Positions 23,601-36,556 of a DNA stretch of 64,000 nucleotides are shown here, piece after piece. The DNA lies in assembly GCA_014607495.2 (NCBI GenBank), contig CP053154.1:12152001-12216000 (forward strand). Reading direction: 5' to 3'. The position numbers and the translations under genes are program-made. Source of the stretch: Carposina sasakii. Its lineage: Eukaryota; Arthropoda; Insecta; Lepidoptera; Carposinidae. Numbering within the stretch: position 1 is the stretch's first letter; each line of letters begins with the position of its first letter. The notes under the pieces were generated by a model, which saw nothing but the letters and a program-made list of their open reading frames with translations, was not told where the DNA came from and made no database searches.

Positions 23601-23620
23601 TGGGGTCTTCCTAATGCAAT

Positions 23621-23885
23621 ACATATAATCACGCCTTTATCCCTTACCGGGTAGGCAGAGCACCAAGGGCCGATAGGATCACATGGTGCCACTTCTGACC
23701 AATTTTGAGGGTATAGTTGAGATGTACAAGTTCGGTTAGTAGAGGTTAGTGGTCATCCCATCACCTACAAAATACCAAGACCCTCTTGTCCCTCTACTGA
23801 CTGATACAGTATGCCCGGGAAGAGAAGCAGCTGTAGTATTATACGTTTTTTTTTTCACTCCCAGAGCAATATAGAAGAATAATAT
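23621..23885 (-). mobile_element. SINE-like element, family S1
   Basis: Reverse copy of 20513-20786. On the minus strand the 3' end reads gctctgcctacccggtaagg, gataaaggcgtgattat, and only a short atgt tail. A 62-codon frame across it is not supported as a gene. Confidence 0.78.
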
Positions 23886-24381
23886 AATGCAAGCTTGTAT
23901 AAAATTAACTTCGATTTTTCCCACACATAAATCAAATCATTTTCTGAAAGTCTTAAAACGACCAATCGAAATCAACTAACCAAGTAGTGACAAGGCTTTA
24001 AACCGGGACGAGGGTGCAAGTATAAGGCAGGGGAGATAAAAGAATCGACGTAGCTTACCCCGAGCTCCATAAGCCTGCGCTTATGTCGGCCATAAATACC
24101 CGCGCCTTGATAAGCGTTAAAAGAAAAAGTTGGTAACTTACGATTTTTAAAAGGAAAGTTCTCTCGGTGCCTTTTGAATTGATAATAGACTTGCTTCAGC
24201 ATGTTCAAAGTTTTTTCTATGTAAAGACAGTTTACGAGCTGTTTCTGTAGTACTTTTCCTTTAGTTCTCCTAGTTTTATGTTGCTCTTTTAATTTTTATA
24301 GTGTAAAGTTTTGATTTTTCTTCGTACGTCTCTATTTATGTGAATTTGCAATTTTGTGATGTGAATGAGGTTCTCATAACC
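23886..24381. other. No gene seen
   Basis: Nothing recognisable. Confidence 0.5.
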
Positions 24382-24572
24382 GCTTGTAGACCTTACCGGA
24401 CATCTGACCGGTGTATGGGGCTCTATATGAGGGTTTGTACACGCAGCAGTCAACTGACCATCGAAATTTGGCGGCCCGTTATCCGTTCAAGTCTACAAAC
24501 CCTCATAGAGCGCCATACACCACCGCCTTTATCCGTTTTTTGTCGGTCCGTTGTCCGGTAAGGTCTACAAGC
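24382..24572. mobile_element. Foldback element, GCTTGTAGACCTTACCGG arms
   Basis: The left end (gcttgtagaccttaccggac) and right end (gtccggtaaggtctacaagc) are inverted copies. A second inverted pair (gtatggggctctatatgagg / ctcatagagcgccatac) follows inside. About 190 bp, with no ORF beyond 73 codons and no clear target duplication. Confidence 0.75.
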
Positions 24573-25800
24573 AGCCTAAGGCGAGTTGACAACATATTTT
24601 AATATTCCTAGTACCACGTACTGATAGTATGATGTATGTACTGGTTCTGTACTGAACTATGTCATATAATATAGTCTAACCTTTTTACTCACCTTCCACA
24701 TTTATATTTAAGTCAATCGTATTGTATAGTACAGTTTTATTGCCAATGGAATATTCGCAACACGTGTATGAATTAGATTTTTTATAAATATACCTACTTA
24801 CTCACAGCTGGAAAATTTTCCCAGTAATTACAGACTAGACTTATTTCATTAACCGTCATAAGTACCTTATATTTTACACAGTAACCACACTTAATATAAA
24901 AGCAATTTACTAAAATAACAAACTCTAGCTGTGTGCCCAGAAAATGGTAGCCCATTAACGCCCGGCTGCGTGGATCATATACAAAAATAATTAAAGTTTT
25001 AATAGCCTGTCTTGCCTCATAGTACTTCGTTAAACTTACAGTACGGTGAACGTGATGAGAGCTCGCCGATGTATACCTAAATATATTATGTGAGCGCCAT
25101 GGAGGTGAAAAGTTTGCAGAATTCTGCAGACACGAATTCGCTGTGTCATGAAAATTTCGTATACATTGCGCGATATCCGAGGATGGGTATGAATACTTTT
25201 TAACACGTATATACTCGTATATATCGTTTTCAATCTATCTATCTTGAATTTTAAGGGAACTTTTATGGATTTATTTATATAAAGACAGTTATAATTTCCG
25301 CTGTTTTTCATAGTCGGATGATCCTGAAGAATTGGGTATAAGATATAAAACGTTTTGCTAGAAGCTTTGAGCCGGGGTGTATGTTGGATGGAGTTAGACA
25401 CTGTTTAAAAATTACATTTAATAGTACAATGCAATGAAATGTCTATAATTTATACAATGTTTAGCTTAAACAATGATTATGTTCTTTCGTAAAAATACAG
25501 TAAGAGTATTTGTTGCTTTCATCAATAATATAGAAGGCTCCAAAGTTCCTCAAAGACTTTAGTTATTATATCTTCTATGGGTATTTATAATAATAAACTG
25601 ACTATGGTGGGAAACGTTCTATGATTATAATAGCTCTGTGTTGACTATCATCTACTGTTTAGAGTAGATATGGATTTTCGGGGCTCGTGCAATATTGTGC
25701 ATCCATTATCAGCACAGTACAGAATATGGTAAAAATACATCCAGACCTATTCAAGTGTCCATCATCTGCGAATATAATCACCTAGGTGATCAGAAGCGGG
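24573..25800. other. No gene seen
   Basis: A perfect 14-bp palindrome (atcacctaggtgat) sits at 25777-25790. The 121-codon minus-strand frame at 25036-25401 has no recognisable domain. Confidence 0.5.
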
Positions 25801-25950
25801 ATCTAATCTATCAATGGATTTGACCAATGGATTATAGAAGAATAGATGTTCCACTCTAATCCAGTCCCCGGTGAGTTTTATAGCAGTGGATTAGAGTGGA
25901 CTTAAAAGTGGAATTTAATCCATTCATGGATTTGCTCAGTGGCTTAGAGT
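25801..25950. repeat. Foldback region with 14-bp perfect arms
   Basis: TCCACTCTAATCCA at 25850-25863 pairs perfectly with TGGATTAGAGTGGA at 25887-25900. Further out, 'caatggattt' and 'atccattcatggattt' variants repeat on both sides. It may be the core of a small MITE. Confidence 0.55.
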
Positions 25951-27478
25951 GGAATAGGCCTAATGTATTTAGAGAAAATTTGAATATATTACCAACTTCA
26001 TCTGCGTGGACTGTAGAATACGAGTATTGCCTTAGTCCTCTTCGAACTCCATACTAGGTATATATGCATGGAAATAGAAGAGGTATACGTATGAAAAAAG
26101 GTCGAAGGCGACTCGGCCGATTATGACATTATTTTCGATAAGATAACGCTTTGTTGATTCTGGCTGGTGGCTCTGCCACCCGGTATCAGTGAACAAGCTG
26201 CAAAAAATTGAGCCCAGCTATAGAAATGCAAAATAGAGGCGAACGTTATACGCGTGGTTACTGAAACTTGAATTGCGTACTTTTGAGCGTAATACGTACC
26301 TACCTTCTCATACATAATGGTGAAAACCATCTCCCGGGCGACTTGTCCGTACCTTTTGAAATACCAATGAATAAGATGTGAGTTTTATTTAATTAAGTGG
26401 AGTTTTTAATATAGGTAAGTATTTAAATTACACAAAAAATGTATTGTATTTTATCGTGATAAGTACATTGGTATAGTTTATTCAGTAAGCAGTAGGTATA
26501 CCTTATCCTTTTAAAAATAAAAATATCTCAAAGTTGCGGCTGTAACAATGTTTTGTAGTGGACACTCATACATGAATGCATTGGTTGATGTGCAGTTTCT
26601 ATTAGAGTAGGTTGCTACTGTACACCTACATTGTATTAGGTATTGTGTCCTATTTTACACCTGACTGCAGATGATACGAGACCGAGACGCGTGGACTCGA
26701 GAAGGGAGGCCTTAGCCTAGAGTGCGATATCTACGGATGTTACTAGCATCCCGTTTTATAAAAGTAAGTGCACCTAATTCTTTACTGTTAAAGTACAGTT
26801 TTGGAACTTATCAGTAAACAAATGTACAGTCATAGAACACACTATAGGTCATATCATATACCTACTCTCCAGACTTGTAGCATACGAATAGAATTTATTA
26901 GTTCCGATAGCTTTTCTAGTAAGACCGCATATGTAGGAACTATTGAATTCAAATCTAGATTTAGAATTTGCTGCATAATTTTGTCGATTTTCATTGACAA
27001 ATAGGAGTGTAATGTAAACGACGAGGTAAGGTTTGATTTTGAAATGGGTTTTATATTATTATATTATAATCTAATATTAACTCAATTTATCAGCACCTCA
27101 AAAAATTCACCAACTGTAACCATTTATTCTTACTTTACTCATCAACGTCACATCAATTAACCCACCCTCGTCTTCAGTTCACAAAGCATAAAAATAAGGC
27201 AGAAACTCCACGTTCTCCCACATTATAATGTATCAAATTTGAATAAATTCTCGGTCTATTACATACATAAGAAGAATTCTATTCTGTTTCTAATTTACAT
27301 AACACACTCGCTGGATTTCGCAGAGGTATGTCCACGGAGGAGATATAGAGGAATAGGCCCAACAATGTTTTTTCGGGTATTTTCATGTTTCCAATAAACC
27401 CCAATAGTATGGCAGAGTGGAATGCCTCAAAATTCGCAGTAGAATTAAGGTCCGCCTTTATATTATTACAGAGTTCAT
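25951..27478. other. No gene seen
   Basis: Nothing recognisable. Confidence 0.5.
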
Positions 27479-27503
27479 GAGTTAACCCAATGTGGGTTAA
27501 CTC
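27479..27503. repeat. Perfect hairpin
   Basis: GAGTTAACCCA, loop ATG, TGGGTTAACTC: 11 bp of perfect pairing with a 3-base loop. No U-run or gene context suggests a function. Confidence 0.6.
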
Positions 27504-27534
27504 TTGATCGCCTATTTAAATTGTAATAGCAGCC

Positions 27535-27652
27535 GGCCACTGATGGTCACTTCTGCGCGCTTTTATCCAAAATTTTAGATCGTGAGGAATCATCACTCAA
27601 TAGTTTTACGTCCAGAGAAGTCCGCCGCGCAAAAGTAACCGTCAATGGTCAC
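27535..27652. mobile_element. Small inverted-repeat element
   Basis: The left 'ccactgatggtcacttctgc' plus gcg and the right 'cgcgcaaaagtaaccgtcaa' plus tgg are imperfect inverted copies (~23 bp) enclosing ~65 bp. Probably a MITE remnant. Confidence 0.5.
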
Positions 27653-29224
27653 CTTAAGTAACTTTGACAGGTAGTATTTAATGCGGTTCATAGGTACCTA
27701 GTACTCGTATGTTAAATAAAAGTAAAAGTTATAATTATTAGAAAACTTATAGATGGGGCAGATTCTACCCACTCTGTAATACTAGTGTTGCTTCTTGTTG
27801 GGGAAAAATTTATAGGAAACAGTATCGCTGATGCGTGGAGGATAGGTAGAAGGCAAATGTGGTCCAGTGATTGGTTTACAATACGGTACATATAGCACAA
27901 TATTACAACAGTCATATTGCCACGTTGATTAGGCTACCTCCTCTTCTAAAGTCCTCCGTGTGTACATCTTTTGTCAGAAACTCAGAATGAAAACAAAGGA
28001 AATATGAGGTAGATTGGGACTGAAGTACGGTCTTCAACGCCTTGATTTAATCCCTCACGTATGGTTCATAGCGAAATTGTTTACAACATTTGTAAGGTAG
28101 GTACTTAAGAGTATTTTAAATGTGGAAATATGTACGGAGCTGGTAACGAATTATATAGCTGTGAACTGCACAATGATACGCAAATAGGAGAACGGTATGA
28201 CTAAAACATAATGTTTAGTCTGAACTAAAAATACGTTTCGGGCTGAGGAAGGTACATAATTAGGTTTGTAACATATTTTAAAATAATTACAATAAAACTG
28301 GACTAGATTTGTAAGCAGATAAACGACATTATTGTTGATTGATGTTGGCATAAAACATCAAATATCGGTAAAGGTGTTTCTTACATCGAGTAAAATGATT
28401 TGATAGAGATTTATATGTTTTTGCAAATTTTAACACCCCTTTAATCAAAACCGCGGCAAATACCTTTACCTTTACCAAATACTTGACTCGTTTCGATTTA
28501 CTCTGAAATATGACAAACCTGTACACAAAATATGTACTGGGTCATTGTCGCAGACTCAATATTACCAAAATATCATAAACTTCACAGCTACGCCCTAGAC
28601 TTTTACAATAAGCTTCATAACAGCCATAAAATGGACGTTAACTACCCAAAATGGTTCAAGGTAGAGCGTCCTAAGGGAACTTTCCTAAAATATCATCAGG
28701 CTAAATTGTGCCGAGGTACTTCCACAAATGACTACGATTAACTGGGAAGCAATTTTCCAAAGTTTAAATGGTCCAACCTGAACTTCGACGATTGTGTTTC
28801 GGAACGAATGGCAGACTTGCATTGTACTTGCTTCCTGCTGAAACTTTCAGTTAATATTACTCGTAGTTCGGCGAGAGATAATAACGAAATTAAGGTTGAG
28901 AAGCTCGTTATATTTTTAGTCAGTTTTAGGTCAAGCTTCGTTAATCGCCATACGTCTGTCGGACAGATCATAAAAAAGATTCCAAAACCAGGTTTAGTAT
29001 AGCGGCGATAGATGTAAATGATCAATGACAAGTTGCTATTTAATTTGAAACCTTGATATTAAATATAATGCAGGTAATTTGCATACTTTTTACCGTTCCT
29101 TTCTTTATCAGTTTTAGTGAGGAACTCCTCTAAATTCTGCACAATAAATAAGCGTCCTTTACTGTTTTTTTGCGTAGCATATGCGAGCCCTAAAAGCTTA
29201 CGCAGCGAACTCATATTAATTATG
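27653..29224. other. No gene seen
   Basis: The overlapping 64-97-codon frames at 28.7-29.0 kb lie on opposite strands and carry no recognisable domain. Confidence 0.5.
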
Positions 29225-29315
29225 CTAGACGATATCTCGCTGATTTGTTCAGGTAATATTATAAGACAAAATGCATTTTAATGTCACCTGAACAAATTAG
29301 CCAGATATCGTCTAG
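29225..29315. mobile_element. Short foldback MITE
   Basis: The left arm ctagacgatatctcgctgat, then ttgttcaggt, pairs with the right arm (acctgaacaaattagcca, then gatatcgtctag). Arms are ~31 bp with 3 mismatches around a ~29-bp loop. Confidence 0.75.
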
Positions 29316-31317
29316 TTATGAGTGAATAAATTTGTTCAAAATCAATCGTTAAACATACAATTTCAACTTCAAAGTATAACCTCAAACGGCTTGGTATAAT
29401 AACACTAAGTCGATACCACAAAGTGTTCTATTTTGCTACAAATATAACCTACTTTGTACATTCTATCCCATTGTTTCGATCGTTCAATTTATTTTAAGTG
29501 CTAGCGTTAGAAAACAGTAAAGTTCTCTATAAGCTTTATTTCAAAGTTGTAATTGCCGTTTTATGAAAGTCGAATTTGTTAAGTGAATTGTTTTAGTGCA
29601 ATAAACTTGTTAGTCGACTGGCTGGCGGGAAACAGAAATAGCACTATATGAAATATTACTTAAGCTAGGAATAACACCGATCTCGTAACGAAATAAGGTT
29701 TGACAGTTTTTTAATCTATTGTCTAACGTTCATCTTTCCAATCATTTATATTCTCGATGACAGCTTCTATAAAATGTAGCAATTACGATAACGAACTACC
29801 ATCGATTCGATCGTGAATGGATTGCCTAACCACCATTCTTTACCACCATCTAGTAAAACAAACATAACCACTTGCTTATTCAAGAGACCTAGCGGGTAAC
29901 TTTAAAAAGGATTGAATCAATAATTTACGAGTCGAACGGGATCATTTGCCAAGCTCTTATGGTGAATAATTTAGGCTGAGCCTGCTCAGGTGATTCAGGA
30001 TACTGGTATGAATGCTTAAGTGGGGGGCTGTTTTTTAGATTCTGCATAATGGGGTGGCTAAAAGTGGATGTGTTATTCATTTTATATCATTGCTAGCGCC
30101 CGCTCGCGACTTGGCTGCGTAAACTTAGATCTCTAGTTGTTTTTCGATCCCATAGGAGAAATCCTTTCTAAATATGTACAATTTTTATTATGTAGAATTT
30201 TTGTAATGATGTATTTAAATATGTAAAGCTTATTGTATAAGGAGATACTCTTGTTACCTACAACATGTTACAGTGTATAGAACTCTGTCAACATTAAAGC
30301 TTCGCATTTTATTACACATTACTCCTTTATCTCTCCACGTGAGCTAGTAAAACGTTAAAGTTGGATATTAACAGCCCTAAATATCACTTTTATACGTAAC
30401 TTTCTTATAATAAACACTTCAATACCTTAACTTGAACATATTACTTTTCTTAAGTATGTTTTCGCGACTACGTGATTTTAAGTGATCTAGTTCACAAATT
30501 TTCTTCTGTCTAAAAACGTAAATGGATGCGTAGATATTTAGTACAATGTACCTAAGTTTAAATCTAGTGTAAATAATGTAGATTTAGGTACCTACTAAAG
30601 CGCCAGTGTGTGGTAAAAGTACTAAGATTTACCTACTCGTAATTCGTAGTTTTATGATCATTACTTAATGGTTTTAAATTAAATAAGTTATATTTCCATT
30701 TCCTTAATTACACAGTAAAACATAAATGAACCCTCTTTAGCATGGCAATATACCTAAAAAACATAAAACTACAACAAATTTCACTTAAATTAAATTACTT
30801 AAATGGATTACAATTTTAAGAAAAACCCTAATAGGAATTTGTAGTAGGTAAATTGGGAGGGTTTGCCAACTTTACTTAGTACAATTCAAGGAGCAACCAT
30901 GCAAAAATAACTTGACGACTCCATCCGTAGCCACGTTGTGCCCATAAAAATACTCAACGAGGTCTTCTCTGAGACACAGTAAAACTGGGATTCAAGAAAA
31001 AGTATAATTTCACAAAATGAACGCTCTGCAATAAAATTCTTGCCTCTATCCTTTATTTAAGCAGTGTTCTCGGCTCATAAACTCGTTAAATGGTTAGGTT
31101 ATATTTCACTGCCATTTCTAGTTTAAAGATCTGATCTCAACGTTAGATTGAAATTAAGAGAAAAGCGCTAAAGCGAGGTTTTTTATTACAGTCCTTCTGG
31201 AGAATTAAACATTTCCTTTATTGTTAACATGTGATGAACTAGAAAATAAGTTCTGTATTTCATTATTAAACTGGTGAGTATTTTTATATTTTACAGAAAG
31301 TTTTTAGAGAATAAAGT
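29316..31317. other. No gene seen
   Basis: At about 30098-30180 there is a weak copy of the 'cgcccgc-cgacttggctgcg' retroposon type. Otherwise anonymous. Confidence 0.5.
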
Positions 31318-31387
31318 AGGGATGGTGCGTATTTACAAACCTGGTTTAAAACCAGGTTTTTACTTGGAAGTACGTAAACCAGGTATA
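31318..31387. repeat. Nested palindrome
   Basis: AAACCTGGTTTAAAACCAGGTTT near 31338-31360 is a near-perfect palindrome, and 'aaaccaggta' appears again just downstream. It lies immediately before the tandem dimer. Confidence 0.5.
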
Positions 31388-31852
31388 GGCCGAAATACGT
31401 GGAAGACTTTGAAGGTATTTGCCTTGCAAGTATCATAGTGATAGTTTGAATCCAAAATTTAACCTTAGGCTTATGAAAGAAAATACTTTCAAAGTAAAAA
31501 AGTATTTTTTTGACAGCGGGATTATATCACGCAGCCTTATTGAAATAAGGACTATTTTTCTATGAAATACTTTATTAGGCATCGGCGGCGCCCTGCAACA
31601 CCTGCAATTAGGTACGGGCCGAAATACCTGGAAGACTTTGAAAGTATTTACGTTGCAAGTATCGTAGAGATAAATTAAACCTTAGGCTATATCTATTAAG
31701 GTGTATAATCGCGCTAATTGAAAGTAAATACTTTCAAAGTAAAAAAGTATTTTTTTTTGCAAGCGGCATTATAACACGCAGCCTGATTGAAATAAGGACT
31801 ATTTTCTCTGAAATACTTTAGTACCTAGGCATCGGCGCCCAGCAACCTGTGG
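31388..31852 (+). repeat. Tandem dimer, ~230-bp unit
   Basis: Units start at 31388 and about 31617. Each contains 'ggccgaaatac.tggaagact', 'tttgaaRgtattt', 'gcaagtatc.tag', 'tactttcaaagtaaaaaagt', 'attttttt', 'cacgcagcct.attgaaataa', 'ggactatttt' and 'aggcatcggc'. A third unit breaks off after ~25 bp (tggaatacttgaaggtattt). No ORF or TIR was seen. Confidence 0.75.
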
Positions 31853-31978
31853 AATACTTGAAGGTATTTATTTATTAAAGGTATTTATTTTGTAGCACGA
31901 TTATGTTCTTTATGTCTAATAAAACTAGGATAATATTTCTATAAAAACCTTATTAACAACTTGGTACAATACTCTTTA

Positions 31979-32030
31979 GAGTCCAATGATCACCCGCCAA
32001 TATTATCACCTGGGTGATCATTGGCGACTC
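31979..32030. repeat. Imperfect hairpin
   Basis: GAGTCCAATGATCACCC pairs with GGGTGATCATTGGCGACTC. The loop contains tattatcacct. The ATYATCACCTRGGTGATCA motif is shared with 25774-25792. Confidence 0.6.
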
Positions 32031-32337
32031 CAATAAATAAAATATTTTGGTATCCTATAGTCACTTAGGAATAGAGCATATATTCATACCCTAAACACTT
32101 AGGTACCTACTAGATGGAAACTACTTCCCAATCTCAGACGGGGTAAATTTTATACTTCGTTATGTGTTAAAATTGCCATATGATAACGTAGCAACCTTTT
32201 AACCGGTAATATTTTAGGCAAATTACTTTACTTGATCTTTTTTAAGTTCGATGGTAGATTTTTCTTATGTAAAGGGTTTGGTTTTATCGTGCTAGCCACC
32301 TGCATTCGTTTGGCTCAGCTATTATAACATTTTTCCT

Positions 32338-32492
32338 CAGTGCCGTAAATAGGGCGGTGCCACCGGTGCCCAGGCACAGGGCGTAGACTCTGGGGGGCGC
32401 AAGAATGGTCACTTGGCCAGACCAGACAGGACGAAATAGAGCGCAGTTATAGACGCTCGCACAGGGCGTAGAAAAGACAATTTACTGCTCTG
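32338..32492. mobile_element. hAT-type MITE, 155 bp
   Basis: The left end CAGTGCCGTAAATAG matches the inverted right end CAGAGCAGTAAATTG at 11 of 15 bases. The flanking 8-mers tttttcct (32330-32337) and attttcct (32493-32500) differ at one base, as expected of an old 8-bp hAT target duplication. The GC-rich interior (ggtgccaccggtgcccaggc) is typical of such elements. No transposase. Confidence 0.68.
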
Positions 32493-32500
32493 ATTTTCCT

Positions 32501-33325
32501 GTGTTTAAACTTACGATTCGTGGAAAGGTACACCTACGTAATTTGCTTGTATGTGATTTCTTCCTGATAATTACTTTTCTCAAGAAATAATAAAATGGCA
32601 TTTGAATGTAATACTTACATTCTTATTGCCACTATATCTTGGAAGTATCCTATGGATATTTTATAAAATAAGCGTTTTCAATACGAAACTTACCTTGTTA
32701 AAAATGGCATTATCTCTTAACATTAATAGGGGGACCCTCGTCAGCAAAGTATTAAAGGGAACTGTAATTTGTCCTCGAAACAATTGATTGTTGCCAGAAG
32801 ACTGATGGGAATATAAGTTGATTAACCGTCGTCGGGTCGGAGGCGATGTATCGTGTTAACGAGGAGATATTTTTTGAGATTTATATCTTTCTTACTTGGA
32901 CTTATAATCCTTAGGTACTCATCTATTATTACGTAACTTTACTAGCCAGCTTGGTGTTCTTTTTCTTTATTGTACAATACGCAATACAGAATTATGAGTA
33001 CAAAGGCGTGCTCATTTCTGAAATGTAAAACATCTCTGTATCTCTTTATCAATATCTCTGAAAGTAATAATAAATTATGAACTTCTACGATACTATTTAG
33101 CTGCCATTGGTCTTGTTATATTTTGTATGTTTTTATTGGTTTTTAGTTATTTCTTATCCAGAGGTTATTTAGTCTAAGGAATTTTGATATCTCCTAATAT
33201 TGCGATACAAAAGCTTTTTCGATAGTAATTAACGACTTATTAATGACAATAGGTATGAAATGATACGACTTGAGACATTATTTTACTTAAGTAGAGATAT
33301 GGATGATTTACTTATTTCTGACCGA
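32501..33325. other. No gene seen
   Basis: Nothing recognisable. Confidence 0.5.
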
Positions 33326-33335
33326 GCATCTCCGT

Positions 33336-33595
33336 CTTCTTCTTCTTCAGCCTATTGCAGTCCATTGCTGGACGTGGACCTACCCCAGGGCACACCACAA
33401 GGCTACTGCCCTAAGGGGGTTTTGCCCATAGTCACCATGCTGGGCAGGCGGGTTGGTGACCGCTGTCTGATTTTTGGACAATGTTGTCAGCACAGGAGGC
33501 GCTGCTGCCCACCTCCCACAGACCCTTAATTGCCTCGTACGATACCCTCGGGCAGGCATGGGGTGGTACAAACTCTACTCTGCCGGCACCACGCG
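33336..33595 (-). mobile_element. SINE-like element, family S2, with 10-bp target duplication
   Basis: GCATCTCCGT occurs exactly at 33326-33335 and 33596-33605, bounding a 260-bp insertion. Read on the minus strand, it starts cgcgtggtgccggcagagta and ends acgtccagcaatggactgca, ataggctgaagaagaagaag. The (GAA)n tail and flanking duplication show target-primed reverse transcription. The last ~45 bp resemble a LINE 3' end (compare 8727-8775 and 51455-51480). I see no clear tRNA or 5S promoter boxes at the 5' end. Confidence 0.82.
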
Positions 33596-33605
33596 GCATC
33601 TCCGT

Positions 33606-36296
33606 ATAGTATATTTTAAAAACACATTACTTGTAAATTGTAACCGTTAAAATGACCTCCACCTTCAACCTAACAAATTATATAACATTACCATTTTCGT
33701 ATTTCCACTGCTAAATAAACAAAGCTCCATTAAAACTAGCGTCTGACCCGTCTTCAAACTTATTTGGAACTAAACCTAGGCAGCTGTTATGTCATAACTC
33801 AGTTAAAAGTTACCACATTCAAGTAACTCCAGACCGACAATTTTCGCAGGTCACACACGTTCTGACAGCAGTCGGTTACACATGAGTGCATGGGGGCCTA
33901 TTTTAGAATCATCTGACATCTGTACTTGTGGGGCTGACTTCTGTACACATTGCTGACTTGACACGGAACTTTTTGTCATTCTTGTCAAATGAATATAGAT
34001 ATCTGAAATGTCACGTCATACATAATACGTGCAACATAGATCGGGGGATAATAAAAAAAAATCACGGTCTAAATGTCACTTTGCAGTACGTCGACTACTC
34101 TTAATATTATTCATATAAAATGGAAACATAAAAAAATATTGTTGCATTCGATAGCTAAGGATCCATAGCTTTTCTGTTGTAGCTTTTGAGGCCCGATGTC
34201 CCGGGACGAATATGTAGCTAAAGTTTAAAACAGTATTTATTGTTATTAGGGTTTGTTTTGGTCTTAGAATAAGGAGGAGCTTCCTTATTCTATGGTTCTG
34301 GTTTAATTTAGTCAATGTATTTGAACTTACTGCATAGTTTTTTTTCTGACTCTATGGCACGAGAAATGCTTGTCAGATTCTTATTTTATAAAAATTTCGA
34401 ATTAAGCCCTGGACCAAGCCTAAGCATTTATTAAGATGAAGGCTGGCCTAGCAGAATTATTTTTGCGTTTGTGAATTGAATTTAGCTTTATAATTTGTTG
34501 TTATGAAATTCATTATAAGTAAATTTCAGATTGTATTTAAAAGTTTACGTCATTTTGGCTTAGAAAAGTTTTGTTTGGGTTTTCAAAAATTGTTTAATCA
34601 CAGTGTTAGGTACTGGGAGTTGTATCACCTTTAGATCGGACAAAGTCAAACTTACCCGATAACTGATTCTAAACGTTTAATAACTTTCCGTTTTATTTGT
34701 ATTTAGACGTTAATTCATAGTAATAATCTTAACCTTATAATAAGACTGTAAATTATGTATGTATTTAAAAAGTATTTAAATAAATCCACATATTTGAAAG
34801 ATATGATGCATAAACACACATAGTGGTCAAACTTAAAGCACTCGTAATTTTTATGGCAGAGTTAAAAGACGGTTCACCAGTGCATTCACAGTGAATTGGT
34901 TAAATTTGGCTTAAGTAATGTCAAAAAAGCAGCAACTTTCAGAATAGGTCACCGGCCGGTTGTGTTCAGCGCGATATGACCCGCGGCCATTTTGGGGCAA
35001 TGGCGCACGTAGCTAATATCACCGGAAAATGTACTTTATAGCGCCGCGAATACATTTCCTTTGGCCATAATGTGTTTATTTTATTAATGGGATTATTTTA
35101 TTAATTCTGTTAACGTAATCTCACACCCGAAATGATGGATATTCATAAAATGCCCGATGAACAATATACACGTGGACGAAGGGTACGTTACCATTCTATA
35201 AAATCAATGTAAATTTTTGTAATGGACGATTACTGCCCTTCGGTGGATATTGTCCAGTGTTTACAGTTTTTTAAAAGTATTACTAAAGGTCCATTATTTA
35301 CATACTCAACTTTCTCTATCCCAATGCTTCCTCATGCCAACATGAACAATATAGATAAAATATTACAACATAATTAGTCACCTAGATAATCTTGATTATA
35401 TACTACGGTTCAGTGTAATCAAAGTCAACTTTAGAGCACCGGGTATCACATAGTTAGATACCGGTAGTTTTAGCCAAACTTGTCTTACAAACATAACCTC
35501 CAAATCTTAATGGCCAATAAAAAATACTATAGGGAGAATATCAAGGAAATTACAGGGAAGATTACGGAGTAATGTACCGTTTGTTACCCTATTTAGGGCT
35601 AGTCAGTTATACCAGTTAATTAACCTACTGAGCGCTGCGTCAAGCTATCGAGGGTTTCTGACTCAGTTCAACATCAGCATGATGTGGCCCCGTTATTTTG
35701 TGACCGGTCTTAGTATAGAAATAGTCACTATCAAATATGACAATTTGGTGCTATCCTACTAATTTAAAAGGTTAGATAAAAAGCTTAACACTGTTACAAA
35801 ATACGAATTCTTTGAATCGGGTCGCGTAGTCGCTTTTTGACGTTTATCGACCGGTTGCCGACATCAAGTTACAAAATGAGCCTGCAGTAAGGCTGAATTA
35901 GTACTAGAGTTAGTGAGAGCCTGATCAGCAGAGGTGGGCATAAAGCCGAGACTGGAAAGACGAATAAGGATGCTCGATACACCAGATACCTACCAGTACC
36001 TGAGATGTCAACGTAACATTTTCAGGTTAACGACGCTACGAAAATATGTCAAACTAACACAAGATGCTCATATAATGATGATGATGTTAGTAAAAATGTT
36101 GGGACAGATAGCTTTGGTTTCATTTGGACCTGAAAAAAAAAGCTATTTATTTATCGCACCTTTATTGCAAAACCATAACTAACCGATTTTTAACGAAATT
36201 TAGTTAATACAATTTTCTTGTTTAAAATATGTAACATTCTGTGTTAAAATAATATATTTTTTTTTGTTTGATAGCGGTTTTGTCATAAACATAAAT
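33606..36296. other. No gene seen
   Basis: 2.7 kb of AT-rich DNA. I found no repeat, TIR or domain-bearing frame; the longest frame is 82 codons. Confidence 0.5.
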
Positions 36297-36556
36297 GTAA
36301 TCACGCATTTATCCCTTACTGGGTAGGCAGAGCACCAAGGACCGATAGGACCACATGGTGCCACTTATTTTCAATTTTGAGGGTATAGTTGAGATGTACA
36401 TGTTCGGTTAGTAGTGACAGGTGGTCAGCCCATCGCCTACAAAACACCAGGACCCTCTTGTCCCTCTCCTGACTTGTACACTTACAGTATGCCCGGGAAG
36501 AGAAGCAACTGTAGTATAATACGTTTTTTTTTCACTCCCAGAGCAGCATAGAAGAG
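36297..36556 (-). mobile_element. SINE-like element, family S1
   Basis: Third copy of the family. Minus strand: ctatgctgctctgggagtga, A-run, ..., gctctgcctacccagtaagg, gataaatgcgtgatta. The simple-repeat tail is degraded to 'catttatgtttatg'. Confidence 0.78.

Noticed and set aside
25036..25401. 121-codon minus-strand frame as a gene
   Set aside because: Low-complexity composition rich in I, Y, T and R without a recognisable domain.
27479..27503. Rho-independent terminator
   Set aside because: Perfect hairpin, but no T-run follows and the context is eukaryotic.
28738..29031. 97-codon minus-strand frame as a gene
   Set aside because: Overlapped by a 64-codon frame on the opposite strand; no motif recognised in either.
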